Positions 37,229 through 47,435 of a DNA stretch of 64,000 nucleotides are shown piece after piece. Numbering within the stretch: the stretch's first letter is position 1; each line of letters starts with the position of its first letter. Location of the stretch: NCBI GenBank assembly GCA_011525915.1, contig WYBM01000038.1:62001-126000 (forward strand), given 5' to 3'. The notes under the pieces are model-generated. The model ran no database searches. It was not told the DNA's origin and saw only the letters and a list, made by a program, of their open reading frames with translations. The translations under genes and the position numbers were made by a program. The stretch comes from Ardenticatenaceae bacterium. GTDB taxonomy: Bacteria > Chloroflexota > Anaerolineae > Promineifilales > Promineifilaceae.

Positions 37229-39196
37229 CTAGGTCATGTCGGTCGCCCGACGGCGGTTCGCCGCAGACATAGCATTACGGGCCTTATTGATCTGTAAAAC
37301 GGTCAGCGGTAATTCGCGCAACTGCTGTTGGTAAACGGCCAATGCATCTTGATCATTTTCCATCTGTGACTCCTTAATGAATTGTTTGACCTCGTTTAGC
37401 AGCTGCCGAACTTTTTCCAGGCGCCAATCTAACACAGATAATACCAATGTATCCGCCAGGCGCTCTAATTCTGCATCGGGCGCCAGGGGGAGTGACAGGA
37501 GGAATTGCGCCCGAACAGTGAGCGCATCACCTAAAATATCCCACAAATCCTCAATCACGGCAACCGCCGGGCCGCCAGCGGCTGCCCATTGGTGCATATG
37601 TCGCAAAATGGCACGGTCTTCTGGATCATGGAAGTCGGCTTCGGCCACGGCCGTCTGGCCACACCGGACCAACCGTTCATTCACCAGGTGAATCAACCGG
37701 GGGCGCTGCAAACATTGGCCCAGGTAATCTGATTGTTTCATGCTGGCGGCCACCGTATGGCCATTGGCCAATACTTTGCGGGGCACGGCCGTCCAGCCAT
37801 TCACCCGTTTTTTGGCCGGTTTAGCCGCGGTGGTTGACCGGGCCGATGTAGGCTTTTCCGGCAGGCGAATCTGGCGCAGGGCACGCTCATCCACGTGCAG
37901 GGCCCGGGCCAGTTCCTGCCAGTAATGGTCACGTTCAATGGGGTCAGCAATATCTTTGATGAGGGGAATAACTTGTTGGGCCACGGCCGTTTTGGCCTTG
38001 GCGTCACTCATGTCCAACGCCTGGGTAGCCACATCGATAACATAAGCCACCACTGGCTTAGCCTGGGCCACCAACTGCGGCCAACGCCCCGGGTCATCAC
38101 GAATGATGCTGTCCGGGTCTTCCCCAGCCGGCATGGTAACAATGCGAATGTCCGCCTGCAGCCGGCCTTCATGGTGCACTAGACCGTAAGCATCAAACTT
38201 CACGTCCACATCCCGATCCAGCGTCTCGCGGGCCACTTGCAGGCTGCGCAGCGTGGCTTTGGCTCCGGCAGCGTCGGCGTCCAGCGCCAGCACAAAACGC
38301 TTGGTATACCGTTTTAACTGGTTTAACTGGGCCTCGGTCAAGGCCGTGCCCATCTGGGCCACCACGTTACGGAACCCCCCCTGCCATGCCTGGATAACGT
38401 CCATGTACCCCTCAACAATGACCGCCTGACGCGCCTCGCGGATGTCTCGTTTGCCCGTGTCCAGGCCAAAGAGCAGGTGGCTCTTGTCAAAGACCGGCGT
38501 CTGCGGCGAGTTGAGGTACTTAGGCAGGCCCTCTTTATCCAACGTGCGTGCGCCAAAACCCACGGTACGGCCGTCACCATCACGAATAGGTATCATCAGC
38601 CGGTTCCGAAAACGGTCATAACGTGACCCTTTTTCTTCGTTTTCCGTCAGCAGCCCTACCTCTATCAATTCTTGGTCACTGTAGCCCTGGGCGTTAAAGT
38701 GGGTGCGGCAGGCGTCCCAAGAATCCAGGGCATAGCCGATTTTGAAGGCCGCAATGGTGGGTTCGGCCAGCGCCCGGCCATGAACGTACTGTCGTGCCTG
38801 TTTGGCCTGGGGTGCGTGCAGGAACAGTTGGTGGAAATAGTCGGCCGCAGCGGCCAGCAAGTCCGTGAGCTTGTCAGCATGGGAGCGGCGCTTCTTCTCT
38901 TCAGGGGTGAAGGCTTCCAGCTCCACCCCCGCCCGCTGTGCCAGGTGCTGCAGCGTCTCTTTAAATTCCCACCCCTCGCGTTTCATGATAAACGAAAAAA
39001 CGTCACCACCTTCGGCACAAGCGCCAAAACAGCGCCATGTTTGGGTATCGGGGAAAACAAAAAAGGCGGGGGTGCGGCTGTTGGTGTGGAAGGGGCAAAA
39101 GCCGGCATAGTTTCGTCCTGACTTCCGCAAGGAAACGGATTCAGAAACAACGTCCATAATATCCAGCCGGCTTTTAATTTCCTGTGTCACACTCAT
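37229..39196 (-). CDS. dnaG: DNA primase
   Basis: 655 aa. The N-terminal CHC2-type zinc domain is visible (GFCPFHTNSRTPAFFVF, then WRCFGACAEGGDVFSF). The catalytic core contains GFGARTLD and YLNSPQTPVFDKSHLLFG. The Toprim motifs are VIVEGYMDVIQAWQGG and LALDADAAG. The C-terminal 200 residues, expected to bind the DnaB helicase, are less conserved. It makes RNA primers at the replication fork. It shares an operon with rpoD; the predicted promoter is about 75 nt upstream. Confidence 0.96.
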   Translation of the reverse strand: MSVTQEIKSRLDIMDVVSESVSLRKSGRNYAGFCPFHTNSRTPAFFVFPDTQTWRCFGACAEGGDVFSFIMKREGWEFKETLQHLAQRAGVELEAFTPEEKKRRSHADKLTDLLAAAADYFHQLFLHAPQAKQARQYVHGRALAEPTIAAFKIGYALDSWDACRTHFNAQGYSDQELIEVGLLTENEEKGSRYDRFRNRLMIPIRDGDGRTVGFGARTLDKEGLPKYLNSPQTPVFDKSHLLFGLDTGKRDIREARQAVIVEGYMDVIQAWQGGFRNVVAQMGTALTEAQLNQLKRYTKRFVLALDADAAGAKATLRSLQVARETLDRDVDVKFDAYGLVHHEGRLQADIRIVTMPAGEDPDSIIRDDPGRWPQLVAQAKPVVAYVIDVATQALDMSDAKAKTAVAQQVIPLIKDIADPIERDHYWQELARALHVDERALRQIRLPEKPTSARSTTAAKPAKKRVNGWTAVPRKVLANGHTVAASMKQSDYLGQCLQRPRLIHLVNERLVRCGQTAVAEADFHDPEDRAILRHMHQWAAAGGPAVAVIEDLWDILGDALTVRAQFLLSLPLAPDAELERLADTLVLSVLDWRLEKVRQLLNEVKQFIKESQMENDQDALAVYQQQLRELPLTVLQINKARNAMSAANRRRATDMT

Positions 39197-39275
39197 GAGT
39201 TATCAACAACGGCCGTAAGTGCCAACTGCCTGGGATTCAGGCAAAGGCCATAAGGCTCTACTGCCAGTAGGCGCG

Positions 39276-39281
39276 ATTATA
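39276..39281 (-). promoter_or_regulatory. Predicted -10 element upstream of dnaG
   Basis: A consensus TATAAT on the minus strand (plus 39276-39281), about 80 nt before the dnaG start; a start site near 39269 would leave a leader of about 73 nt. The -35 region at 17 nt spacing (GTGAAT) is poor, so this is a moderate prediction. Confidence 0.38.
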
Positions 39282-39359
39282 CCCAAGTTGCCACCAAGAT
39301 TCACCGAATTGGGGTGTTAAGTTGGTTACATTTACGAAGGTTTAACGCGGCAGAAACAA

Positions 39360-39376
39360 GCTCTTTCAGAAAGAGC
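39360..39376 (-). terminator. Possible terminator hairpin downstream of glyQS
   Basis: GCTCTTT and AAAGAGC form a 7-bp stem with a 3-nt loop, about 80 nt beyond the glyQS stop on the minus strand. The sequence that follows is TTGTTTCTG, a weak T-tract. It could end glyQS transcription before the dnaG promoter. Confidence 0.4.
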
Positions 39377-39453
39377 GCACAAAGTTAATCATCAAAGAAA
39401 ACGGCCGTGACTAAGGCTCTAAGTTTTCAACCACACACGTCCGCCTTATGCCC

Positions 39454-42435
39454 CTAAAACCCTTCCAACTGGGAAAGATCGGCCAGGCCGGCCGTCAGAC
39501 CAGAAATGTGCTGCAAAAGCGCCAGGCGATTTTTGCGCACCGCTTCATCTTCATCCATCACCAGTACCTCGTCAAAGAAAGCAGAAATAGCCGGTTCCAT
39601 GTGCCGCAACTTTTGTACAAAGGTGGTGATGGAACCGTCTGTGGCCGCAGCCGCCGCCTGGTAAACTACCAGCAGCTGTTTTTCTGCATCCAGGGTAAAG
39701 TTGGCCGGTCGCAGCGAGAATGTCTGATCGTAACTACGGGTGATACGCACACAGCGGGCGTATGCATCCAGCAGCTTACTCCAATCGTCGGCTTGAATAG
39801 CCTGGCTCAGAGCCACGGCCGTTTGCCCGGCTGCATAAGGAGTGTCCCCCTGTTCCGCCAATACCGCCTTGACGACGGACGCGGCAAACCCTCGTTCCCG
39901 CAGTACGCCCTCTAGACGGCCGTGTACAAAGCCCATCACATCATCAATCACAGCATCATCACAGGGGATGGGCAGGCATTGGGCAGCGACCTGCACCCCG
40001 GTGCGCACATTAAATGATACTTTGTTCGCTGTCAGGTTTTCTATGATGTTTAAGGCCGCCCGGCGCAGGGCAAACGGATCATTAGAGCCTTTGGGGGCCA
40101 GCCCGGCAGCAAACAACCCGGCCAGACTATCCAGCCGATCAGCCAGGGCCAGGGCCAGGCCGGGGCGCGTCTGGCTGACGGCATTGTACTGCTCGGCAAT
40201 CGCCTGGGCCACCTCTTCCGGCTCGCCGCTAAGGCGCGCATAATGCCCTCCTATAATGCCTTGTAAAGAAGTCATTTCCACCACCATACTGGTGGCCAGG
40301 TCGGCTTTGGCCAGGGCAGCGGCGCGCCCAGCCGTTTCTGTTTCCGCCGCCGTCAATCCCAGCATATCGGCCACCAGGGGGAGCAGCTTTTCCAGGCGCT
40401 GACTCTTATCCAGCATGGAACCAAGCTCAGCCTGGAAGGTGAGGGTGGCCAGTTTTGGCAAAAAATCGGCCAGTTTGTGCTGAATATCCTGGCCATAGAA
40501 AAATTCGGCGTCGGAGAAGCGGGCGATGATCACATGTTCGTTTCCTTCCACCACAAAGTCCAGGTGTTTTTCATCACCATTACGCACACCCAGAAAGTAG
40601 GGCATAAGACGGCCGTGTTCGTTGTAAACCGGGAAGTAACGCTGGTGTTTTTTCATCACCGCTACCAGCACCTCCGCCGGCAGTTTCAGGAAACGTTCGT
40701 TAAAGGTACCGCGCAGAGGTGTTGGCCGTTCTATCAGGTTAGCCACTTCATCCAATAACTCCGGGTCGTCGAGGATGTGCCCTCCTTTTTCGGCGGCCAA
40801 TTTGCTGGCCACCAGCATAATCTGTTCCTTGCGCTTGTCGGCGTTAAGAACAATGCCCTGTTTGCGCACCAGGCCACCATAGTTATGGGCATTGTCAATC
40901 TCAATGGGCGGGGAGTTATACGGCCGTAGCCCCCGGCTCACCCGGCCACTCTCTATTCCGGCATAGGTGAAAGGCACCACTTCCGGCCCATAAAGGGCCA
41001 CCAGCCAGCGCAGCGGTCGGCTGTAGCTGACATTGGTGCTGTTCCAGCGCATGCTCTTTTCAAATTTGATAGCGGCAATAAGATCGGGCAGGGCTTCGGC
41101 CAACACGGAAATGGTGGGGCGACCCTGTTCACGGATGACGGCCGTGACGTACCGTTTACCCCCTTCTTCTTCAATACGTAAATCAGACAGGTTCACACCC
41201 TTGCCTTTGGCAAAACCATGCGCCGCCGGGGTAGGCTGGCCCTTGGCGTCAAAGGCGCGGTCGGCTGGCGGGCCTTTGACCAGCGTTTCCAGGTCAGCCT
41301 GCCGCGGTGCCAGTTGGCTGACGGTCACCACCAACCGCCGAGGTGAACCTTCTACTTCCACCCGCTCATACGTCAGACGCAGATCAGCCAGCAGTTCAGG
41401 CACAAGCGTGCGCAGTTGGCGCACCGCACTGTTTAAATCACCCACGGGCAGCTCCTCACTGCCAATCTCCAAGAGAAATGTTTGCGCCGTGTAAAACTCC
41501 GCTGTCGTTGACGGTCGTGACAGCGCCACCCGTTCCTGAGGAGGCCAATCGGCGGGCAAGAAGGGGAATTCCAGCCGTTCCCGCTGCTGCACATACAGTT
41601 CGGAAATCTGGCGAGCCACACCACGCATGCGCCGGAAGAATTGGGCGCGCTCCGTGACCCCAATGGCCCCCCGTGTGTCCAGCACATTAAACAGGTGAGA
41701 GCATTTTAAATTGTAATCATGCGCCGGTATGACCAGCCCGGCATCAATGCAGCGTTGTGCTTCTCGTTCGTAAACGTCATACACCGTCTTAATATCATCG
41801 ACGTTGGCGACATTAAAATAATATTGACAATGCTCAATCTCGCTTTGCAGCAGCACGTTTTCATAAGTGATGTTCGCCCCGTACTCCATCTCCCATACGC
41901 TGTTGACGCCTTGCAGCGCCAGAGCGATGCGGTCCAGCCCATAGGTGATCTCTACAGAAACGGGGTCTAATGACAGGCCACCGGCCTGCTGAAAGTAGGT
42001 GAATTGGGTGATTTCCTGGCCGTCCAACCATACTTCCCAACCCAGACCCCAGGCACCCAGTGCCGGACTTTCCCAGTTGTCTTCCACAAAGCGAATATCA
42101 TGCTTGCGCGGGTTGATGCCAATGGCTTCCAGGCTTTTCAGGTAAAGTTCCTGCGGATTCCCAGGGTCTGGTTTGAGGATAACCTGTAACTGATGGTGCA
42201 TCTGCATGCGGTTGGGGTTATCACCAAAACGGCCGTCATCCGGGCGAATGCTTGGTTCAATATACGCCACGTTCCACGGCTCCGGCCCTAAGACACGCAG
42301 CGAAGTAGCCGGATTCATTGTACCCGCCCCTATCTGCACATTGTACGGTTGTTGAATGAGGCAGCCCTGCTCTTTCCAATAATCAAGCAGACGCAAAATA
42401 ATCTCTTGAAAGCTGAGTTTCTTTTCCATACCCAC
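39454..42435 (-). CDS. glyQS: Fused glycyl-tRNA synthetase (alpha-beta, GlyQS)
   Basis: 993 aa joining both subunits of the bacterial alpha2-beta2 enzyme. Residues 1 to about 300 are the alpha part ([60 protein letters not shown]). From about 320 ([20 protein letters not shown]) the beta part begins, ending with the anticodon-binding C-terminal region ([20 protein letters not shown]). It charges tRNA-Gly. Fused forms are known in some phyla; here no stop or frameshift separates the halves. The start is MGMEKK at 42435 or MEKK at 42429. Confidence 0.95.
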   Translation of the reverse strand: MGMEKKLSFQEIILRLLDYWKEQGCLIQQPYNVQIGAGTMNPATSLRVLGPEPWNVAYIEPSIRPDDGRFGDNPNRMQMHHQLQVILKPDPGNPQELYLKSLEAIGINPRKHDIRFVEDNWESPALGAWGLGWEVWLDGQEITQFTYFQQAGGLSLDPVSVEITYGLDRIALALQGVNSVWEMEYGANITYENVLLQSEIEHCQYYFNVANVDDIKTVYDVYEREAQRCIDAGLVIPAHDYNLKCSHLFNVLDTRGAIGVTERAQFFRRMRGVARQISELYVQQRERLEFPFLPADWPPQERVALSRPSTTAEFYTAQTFLLEIGSEELPVGDLNSAVRQLRTLVPELLADLRLTYERVEVEGSPRRLVVTVSQLAPRQADLETLVKGPPADRAFDAKGQPTPAAHGFAKGKGVNLSDLRIEEEGGKRYVTAVIREQGRPTISVLAEALPDLIAAIKFEKSMRWNSTNVSYSRPLRWLVALYGPEVVPFTYAGIESGRVSRGLRPYNSPPIEIDNAHNYGGLVRKQGIVLNADKRKEQIMLVASKLAAEKGGHILDDPELLDEVANLIERPTPLRGTFNERFLKLPAEVLVAVMKKHQRYFPVYNEHGRLMPYFLGVRNGDEKHLDFVVEGNEHVIIARFSDAEFFYGQDIQHKLADFLPKLATLTFQAELGSMLDKSQRLEKLLPLVADMLGLTAAETETAGRAAALAKADLATSMVVEMTSLQGIIGGHYARLSGEPEEVAQAIAEQYNAVSQTRPGLALALADRLDSLAGLFAAGLAPKGSNDPFALRRAALNIIENLTANKVSFNVRTGVQVAAQCLPIPCDDAVIDDVMGFVHGRLEGVLRERGFAASVVKAVLAEQGDTPYAAGQTAVALSQAIQADDWSKLLDAYARCVRITRSYDQTFSLRPANFTLDAEKQLLVVYQAAAAATDGSITTFVQKLRHMEPAISAFFDEVLVMDEDEAVRKNRLALLQHISGLTAGLADLSQLEGF

Positions 42436-42442
42436 CCTCTAA

Positions 42443-42489
42443 TCAGTATTCAGTGGTCAGTATTCAGTGGTCAGTGGTCAGTGTTCAGC
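42443..42489. repeat. Heptamer tandem repeat (CAGTNNT) upstream of glyQS
   Basis: Seven contiguous 7-nt units: CAGTATT, CAGTGGT, CAGTATT, CAGTGGT, CAGTGGT, CAGTGTT, CAGCATT. This is the clearest demonstration of the 7-bp period of the family. It lies between the glyQS start codon and its predicted promoter, so it is in the transcribed leader. Confidence 0.85.
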
Positions 42490-42538
42490 ATTTGGCCTGA
42501 ATATGGCCCCTGAATACCGGTTCTGACACAGGCGGCAG

Positions 42539-42547
42539 ATTATAACA
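42539..42547 (-). promoter_or_regulatory. Predicted extended -10 promoter of glyQS
   Basis: On the minus strand TGTTATAAT, a consensus extended -10, at plus 42539-42547. The -35 at 17 nt is weak (TCGATT), as is common for extended -10 promoters. Transcription would start near 42532 and run through the heptamer repeat into glyQS, about 97 nt away. Confidence 0.48.
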
Positions 42548-42582
42548 TGAGGTGGTCCTTGAATCGAATCAGCCTTCAGGAC

Positions 42583-42611
42583 CCTCCCGAAGGTTTATAA
42601 CTTCCGGGAGG
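42583..42611. terminator. Hairpin downstream of the DinB gene
   Basis: CCTCCCGAAG (42583-42592) pairs with CTTCCGGGAGG (42601-42611), one bulged base, 8-nt loop, starting 10 nt beyond the DinB-family stop. GC-rich stem, but the minus-strand sequence after it (GTCCTGAAGG) has no T-tract. It may stabilise the 3' end rather than terminate efficiently. Confidence 0.45.
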
Positions 42612-42620
42612 ATGATCGGG

Positions 42621-43094
42621 TTACGGAAAAGCTGGCTTTTCACTGCCAACCCGGCGCAGTATTTCCAGTTGGCCCAGGTGATATGTCTCATGCCAGTTGA
42701 GGCCGGCAATACGCTCACCAACTGTGGTGCCCCGTTCCTCGTCGTAAATTGCGTCCAGGCGTTCGTCGCTGGCGTTTTCAATGGCCGCTGCCAGGCGCTC
42801 CAGCGATGTGTCTAACAAAGACAGCAACGTCTGCAATGGCAGGGCATCAGCCGCCGCCAATGGCTCAGAGCCACTGTCATAAACAGCCTTCTGATCTTTA
42901 TCTAACAATCGCTCACCGCCTAACAACACCAGCCCACCATCACGCGCCTGGACGATATGGCCCAATACCCAGTTAAAATTATTATTGTGCACGGGCAGTC
43001 GCAGCAGGCTTTCCTCGTGCGTGACGCCTTCGGCATGCTTGTGAATAAGCCAGGTGTTTGTCTGGTACCCTTCGATGAGTTTTTGTCTGTCCAT
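42621..43094 (-). CDS. DinB/DfsB-type four-helix protein
   Basis: 157 aa from the ATG at 43094, which has GGAGGT at a good distance. DinB-like four-helix bundle: TNTWLIHKHAEGVTHEESL, NNFNWVLGHIVQARDGGL, TVGERIAGLNWHETYHLGQL. Metal-binding His candidates are H48-like (GHIV) and the HETYH pair, as in DinB/YfiT hydrolase-transferases that may use thiols such as bacillithiol or mycothiol. The substrate is unknown. It is a single gene between glyQS and the remnants at 43262. Confidence 0.8.
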   Translation of the reverse strand: MDRQKLIEGYQTNTWLIHKHAEGVTHEESLLRLPVHNNNFNWVLGHIVQARDGGLVLLGGERLLDKDQKAVYDSGSEPLAAADALPLQTLLSLLDTSLERLAAAIENASDERLDAIYDEERGTTVGERIAGLNWHETYHLGQLEILRRVGSEKPAFP

Positions 43095-43261
43095 GTTCTT
43101 TACCTCCGTTAAATGGGGATATCTACCTGCATAGTAACATGGGAGGGCCATGCTACCCATACGCTGAAAAGCGTATTTTCAGAACAGATGTACCAAAAGC
43201 GTCGGGACTGATCAAAAGCAAGGTCAGGGGTTAAAGAAGGCTGAACCGGGTTATTACCCGT

Positions 43262-43585
43262 TTACAACAGGGCCAATTCCTGCGCCAGCCCCAGGTAAAT
43301 CCAACCGGAGATGGGAGCATGGGTCGCCAGGTTGAGCGCCTGGCGAAACGTCTCTACCGCCGGGGAGAGCCAGCCCCAATCCCGCTGGTAATACCCCAAC
43401 TGGCCCATGGTGAGGTAGGCCAGGTAAAGATTGCCGTCGGCCACGGCCGTCCGCACGGCTTCTTGCAGGAAGTCAGCGGCTTTGTTGATGTGGCCATCCC
43501 AGGCATAGTAACTGCCCACGTTCAGGGCAAAGAAACTGCGCAAACAAATCAGTTGGGGTGTGATGACTTTTTTATCATTAGGCAT
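43262..43585 (-). pseudogene. TPR fragment, remnant of a MalT/LuxR-type regulator
   Basis: 107 aa that read as about two and a half tetratricopeptide units (ALNVGSYYAWDGHINKAADFL, LTMGQLGYYQRDWGWLSPAV, FRQALNLATHAPISGWIYLG). In complete MalT-like proteins such units lie in the centre, between an ATPase and an HTH; neither is found on either side. The preceding sequence belongs to another remnant on the opposite strand. I interpret it as a decayed internal piece; a genuine short TPR protein cannot be excluded. Confidence 0.5.
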
Positions 43586-43926
43586 TGTGCTGGTAGCCAG
43601 CCCTTACCTGACATTAGACTCGAAGGTCTTTTTTCCGCAGCAGCGGGCGGTTTACATGGCGCATACCACGGGTATTGTGCTCCGTATGATCGGTGGTATG
43701 TTGGCTCTAAGTTTGGGGCCTTTTCAATTTTTACATAGGGTACGGGTGAAGTGGCCCTCATGCCATCGTTGGATCGGCCGTTTTTACCTGGCAGGTGTCT
43801 TTCTAGGGGGGGTCTGGGCTGTACATGGCAACCTTTGCCTATACAGGCGCGATTGCCGGGTGGGGCTTTGGCACGCTGGCCGTGGGTGTTGAAGGGCAGC
43901 GTCATAGAAAATACGTCGGTTTCTAA
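43560..43926 (+). pseudogene. Truncated, frameshifted DUF2306-type membrane protein
   Basis: From ATG 43560 the frame gives YLTLDSKVFFPQQRAVYMAH, LALSLGPFQFLHRVRVKW and CHRWIGRFYLAGVFLGG, a clear DUF2306 N-terminal half. At a run of seven G (43806-43812) the frame breaks. Removing one G restores SGLYMATFAYTGAIAGWGFG, the next conserved block. The restored frame stops at 43924-43926, about half the usual family length, with the last helices missing. So the copy is truncated even if the G-run were a sequencing error. It lies beside another remnant (43262-43585). Confidence 0.72.
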
Positions 43927-44828
43927 ACGGCCGTTTGTGGGTCATCTTCATTCTGCAACGCTTCTTTAGCCACCAATAACGCCCGGTGTTGTTCGTCGGT
44001 CATCGTGGGGTAGCCCAAATGAAGGCTTGCCAACGTTTCATAAATGATGGCAGCCACCGCCAACCGGGAAAACCATTTATGATCAGCCGGAATAACGTGC
44101 CAGGGCGCCCATTTGGTGCTGGTATCGTTTAGCACGTCCTGGTAAGCTGCCTGGTAGGCCGGCCAATGCTGCCTTTCGTGCACATCGGCCGCTGAAAATT
44201 TCCAATTCTTTTCCGGCTGGTTCGCCCGGTCTAAAAAGCGCTTCTTTTGTTCCTCTTTGGACACATTCAGGAAAAACTTTAAGACAACAATGCCATTATA
44301 CACCAGGTACTTTTCAAAGTTATTAATTTCCTCGTAACGCCGTTTGAAGATGCCTTTATCTTTTAATGATGGCGGCAGCTTCTGATTATCCAAAATCGTC
44401 GGATGCACTCTGACCACCAGGACTTCTTCATAGTAGGAGCGGTTAAAAATGCCAATATTCCCTCGCCGGGGCAAGGCTTTAAAGTTACGCCACAGATAAT
44501 CATGGTCCAGTTCTTCGCCGGAAGGGGCTTTGAAGCTATGCACCTGCACCCCTTGTGGATTCAGGCCAGACATGACATGTTTGATGATGCCATCCTTCCC
44601 GGCCGCATCCAGGGCTTGCAGGACAATCAACAGGCTGTAATTGTCCTGAGCATACAATTTATCTTGCAGTTGGGCCAGCCTTTGCACACCATCGGCTAAC
44701 AGCTCTACCGCTTCACTTTTCCTGACAAACTTCCCCGTGTACCCCGGATCATAATCCTTTTGCAGGTCAATCTTTTTACCTGGCGGCACACGCAACACCT
44801 GTATCAATTCGTCTATCGGTGATACCAT
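43923..44828 (-). CDS. ppk2: Polyphosphate kinase 2 family nucleotide kinase
   Basis: 301 aa. PPK2 signature: SLLIVLQALDAAGKDGIIKH (P-loop), GVQVHSFKAPSGEELDHDYL, FNRSYYEEVLVVRVHP (lid/Walker B), and KFFLNVSKEEQKKRFLDR. These enzymes transfer phosphate between polyphosphate and nucleotides; the length and single domain suit the AMP/ADP-phosphorylating classes. The class cannot be fixed by eye. It is the last intact gene before the catabolic island; its 3' end touches the DUF2306 remnant on the other strand. Confidence 0.92.
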   Translation of the reverse strand: MVSPIDELIQVLRVPPGKKIDLQKDYDPGYTGKFVRKSEAVELLADGVQRLAQLQDKLYAQDNYSLLIVLQALDAAGKDGIIKHVMSGLNPQGVQVHSFKAPSGEELDHDYLWRNFKALPRRGNIGIFNRSYYEEVLVVRVHPTILDNQKLPPSLKDKGIFKRRYEEINNFEKYLVYNGIVVLKFFLNVSKEEQKKRFLDRANQPEKNWKFSAADVHERQHWPAYQAAYQDVLNDTSTKWAPWHVIPADHKWFSRLAVAAIIYETLASLHLGYPTMTDEQHRALLVAKEALQNEDDPQTAV

Positions 44829-44882
44829 TTTGACCTTAACTTCATCATGGATGATGAGGGTGCCCTGGTTTACACAGCATCC

Positions 44883-46091
44883 CTAAACGTCGCTTTCCCA
44901 GAAATCCGGGTCATAGGCCGGCAGCTCACAACGCATAGGCCGGTCCTGGCGTTCATTCAGAGCGTACGCCGCCTGCATCAGGGTATGAATTTGCGACGTG
45001 CCTTCGTAAATGACAGCGCTCTTAGTATTACGCAGGTGGCGCTCTACATTGTATTCATCCGAATAACCGTACGCGCCGTGGATCTGCACTGCGTCATTGG
45101 CGGCACGGTTAGCTGCTTCTGTGCAGTACCACTTGGCCGCGCTGGTTTCGCGTGTATTACGAGTGCCCTGGTTTTTCAGCCAGCCAGCCTTCCATACCAG
45201 CAACTCGCCAATGTCCATGCTCTGCTGCATATGTGCCAGCATCTGCTGTACCAGTTGGTATTCAGCAATTGGTTTGCCAAACGTCTGGCGCTCTTTGGCG
45301 TAACGGATGGACTCTTCCAGGCACGCCTTAATAATGCCTACCGCCCCCGCCGCCACACCATAGCGGGCATTGTCCAGGGCACTCATGGCAATTTTGAACC
45401 CTTCTCCCTCTTCACCCAAACGATGGCTGGCCGGGACGCGCACCTCATCCATGTTGACCCAGCCGGTGTTACTGGCGTGTACCCCCATCTTGCCTTCGAT
45501 GGTGCCGGTTGTCAGCCCCGGCCAACCGCGTTCCAAAACAAACGCCGTAATGCCGCTCACGCCTTTGTCCGGATCCGTTTTGGCGAAGACAAGAAAGCGG
45601 TCGGCCACGTCGGCCAGGGTAATCCACATCTTCTCACCAGAAAGCAGATAGTCACTGCCATCTTTGCGGGCGCGGCTGCCCATGCCGGCCACGTCTGAGC
45701 CAGCGCCTGGCTCTGTCAGGCCAAAGCAGGCCAGTTTTTCACCAGTGGCCAGCGGCGGCAGGAAGGTGCGCTTTTGCTCTTCTGTACCCCATTGGAAAAT
45801 GGGCAGCGCATGCAGCCCCAGGTGGACGGCGATGGTTTCACGCACAGACGAATCCGCAAATTCTAACCCTTCAGAGACAATGCCCAGGGAGATGTAATCC
45901 ATACCTGCCCCACCATAACGCACCGGCAGGCAGATGCCCATGAAGCCCAAATCGGCCATGGCCGGCAGCAGTTCATGCGGGTACGTATGGTGGCGATCAT
46001 GTTCTTTAATAACGGGCATGATTTCCTTGCGGGCAAAATCGTACACGGTTTGTTTAATCATTTTGTGTTCGGGGGTCAGGCTGAAGTCCAT
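44883..46091 (-). CDS. Acyl-CoA dehydrogenase (first copy)
   Basis: 402-aa FAD-dependent acyl-CoA dehydrogenase: [86 protein letters not shown], and [12 protein letters not shown]. The general-base Glu is expected in the YEGTSQI segment. It shares overall layout with the second copy at 46287-47435 but is clearly diverged. Downstream gene of the minus-strand catabolic operon. In an aminobenzoyl-CoA route it would act on alicyclic or ring-opened acyl-CoA intermediates. Confidence 0.92.
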   Translation of the reverse strand: MDFSLTPEHKMIKQTVYDFARKEIMPVIKEHDRHHTYPHELLPAMADLGFMGICLPVRYGGAGMDYISLGIVSEGLEFADSSVRETIAVHLGLHALPIFQWGTEEQKRTFLPPLATGEKLACFGLTEPGAGSDVAGMGSRARKDGSDYLLSGEKMWITLADVADRFLVFAKTDPDKGVSGITAFVLERGWPGLTTGTIEGKMGVHASNTGWVNMDEVRVPASHRLGEEGEGFKIAMSALDNARYGVAAGAVGIIKACLEESIRYAKERQTFGKPIAEYQLVQQMLAHMQQSMDIGELLVWKAGWLKNQGTRNTRETSAAKWYCTEAANRAANDAVQIHGAYGYSDEYNVERHLRNTKSAVIYEGTSQIHTLMQAAYALNERQDRPMRCELPAYDPDFWESDV

Positions 46092-46254
46092 GCTAGTTCC
46101 TCTCTTTCAGTATTCACTGCCTTGTTAACTAAATTCTGGCATGTATGCCATGCTGATTGCGCTTTCGCCTTGGGCAGCGACCTTTGGTCGCCCCTACAAA
46201 AACGTATTCTTTATGAAACAGTGTCTTCATTACTCAGTAAGCCATTCACTCAAA

Positions 46255-46286
46255 GTGAATACTGGATACTAGATACTGAACACTGC
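46255..46286. repeat. ACTGAATAC-type repeat between the two acyl-CoA dehydrogenases
   Basis: Units TGAATACTGGATACTAGATACTGAACACTG directly before the stop codon of the second dehydrogenase, within a 195-nt gap; a further CAGTATTCACTG lies at 46107-46118 near the other gene. Both are in the dispersed repeat family. Between them I see nothing else. Confidence 0.6.
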
Positions 46287-47435
46287 CTACTCACGACCGA
46301 GCACATCCCGCGCAATGACAATGCGTTGGATGTGGGATGAGCCTTCGTAAATTTGTAAACCTTTGATGTCCCGGTAATAACGTTCCACCGGGTATTCATT
46401 ACTATAACCACGGCCACCATGCAATAAAACGGCCTGGTCGGCAGCGCGGGCGGCGATCTCCGTGGCAAACAGTTTGGCGATAGATGTTTGGCGGGTGGTA
46501 GGGAGCCCCTGTGCCTTCATCCAGGCGGCTTTATACACCAACAGGCGGGCGGCTTCAATGTCGGCTGTCATATCGGCGATGGTGGCCTGGATCATCTGGA
46601 AGTCGCCAATGCGCTGGCCAAACTGGCGGCGCTGGCGGGCAAAGTCTACCGAAGCATCCAGGCAAGCCTGGGCAATGCCCACCGCACCAGCCGCTACACC
46701 CAGACGGCCGTGATCCAGCGCGCTCATCCCCACTTTAAACCCCTCGCCCACCGGCCCCAGCAGGGCATCTTGCGGCACACGCATCTCATGGAAAGTGATG
46801 TGTGCATGGCTGGAAGAGCGATGCCCCAACTCCTTGCCGGGCATTGGTTCCCGATGAAAACCGGGGGTGTCTGTGGGCACAATAAAGGCACAGATTCCCT
46901 GGTGCCGCTGCTGGCGGTCTATGCTGGCAAACACCAGGGCTACATCGGCGATCTCACCGTTGGTGATCCAGATTTTTTCGCCGTTGATGACGTAGCTGCC
47001 AGCTTCTGCATGAGCCGTGCTTTCCATGCTGGCTACGTCAGAACCGGCATTGGGTTCCGTCAGGCAGTAACACCCAATAAGTTCGCCCGTGGCCAAACGG
47101 GGCAGATAGTGACGTTTCTGCGCTTCTGTGCCCCAATCATTGATACACAGCGACACCAGGCTGCCGTGCACCGCCAGAAAACCTCGCACGGAGGAATCAA
47201 CCCGGCCCAACTCTTCAGAAATCAGGGTGTAGCTCACATAATCCAACCCACGGCCGCCATAGACAGGGTCAATGGTGGCGCAGAGGAAGCCCAAGTCGCC
47301 CATCCGTTTTACCAGGTGAAGGGGAAATTGACCGCTTTCATCTGTTTCGCGGGCCAGGGGTGCCACTTCTGCCTGAGCAAATTGGCGGGCAGTTTGTTGG
47401 ACCTCTTTTTGGGTGGGGGTCAGATCAAAATTCAT
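46287..47435 (-). CDS. Acyl-CoA dehydrogenase (second copy)
   Basis: 382 aa with the full family set: YCLTEPNAGSDVASM, KIWITNGEIADVALVFASI, GFKVGMSALDHGRLGVAAGA, RQFGQRIGDFQMIQ, LLHGGRGYSNEYPVERYYRD, YEGSSHIQRIVIARDVLG. FAD-dependent alpha-beta oxidation of acyl-CoA thioesters. The ATG overlaps the end of the RidA gene by 4 nt, so the two are co-translated, tying it to the same pathway. Two dehydrogenases suggest two dehydrogenation steps or one specialised for ring substrates. Confidence 0.93.
   Translation of the reverse strand: MNFDLTPTQKEVQQTARQFAQAEVAPLARETDESGQFPLHLVKRMGDLGFLCATIDPVYGGRGLDYVSYTLISEELGRVDSSVRGFLAVHGSLVSLCINDWGTEAQKRHYLPRLATGELIGCYCLTEPNAGSDVASMESTAHAEAGSYVINGEKIWITNGEIADVALVFASIDRQQRHQGICAFIVPTDTPGFHREPMPGKELGHRSSSHAHITFHEMRVPQDALLGPVGEGFKVGMSALDHGRLGVAAGAVGIAQACLDASVDFARQRRQFGQRIGDFQMIQATIADMTADIEAARLLVYKAAWMKAQGLPTTRQTSIAKLFATEIAARAADQAVLLHGGRGYSNEYPVERYYRDIKGLQIYEGSSHIQRIVIARDVLGRE

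Noticed and set aside
42436..42620. T-box riboswitch in the glyQS leader
   Set aside because: No AGGGTGG-type T-box sequence or antiterminator stem was found; the leader is filled by the heptamer repeat.
44847..45698. Long open frame on the plus strand across the first acyl-CoA dehydrogenase
   Set aside because: It is antisense to a clear enzyme gene and has no family features; a shadow of biased codon use. The same applies to frames at 46488-47462 (plus) and 59355-60080 (minus).
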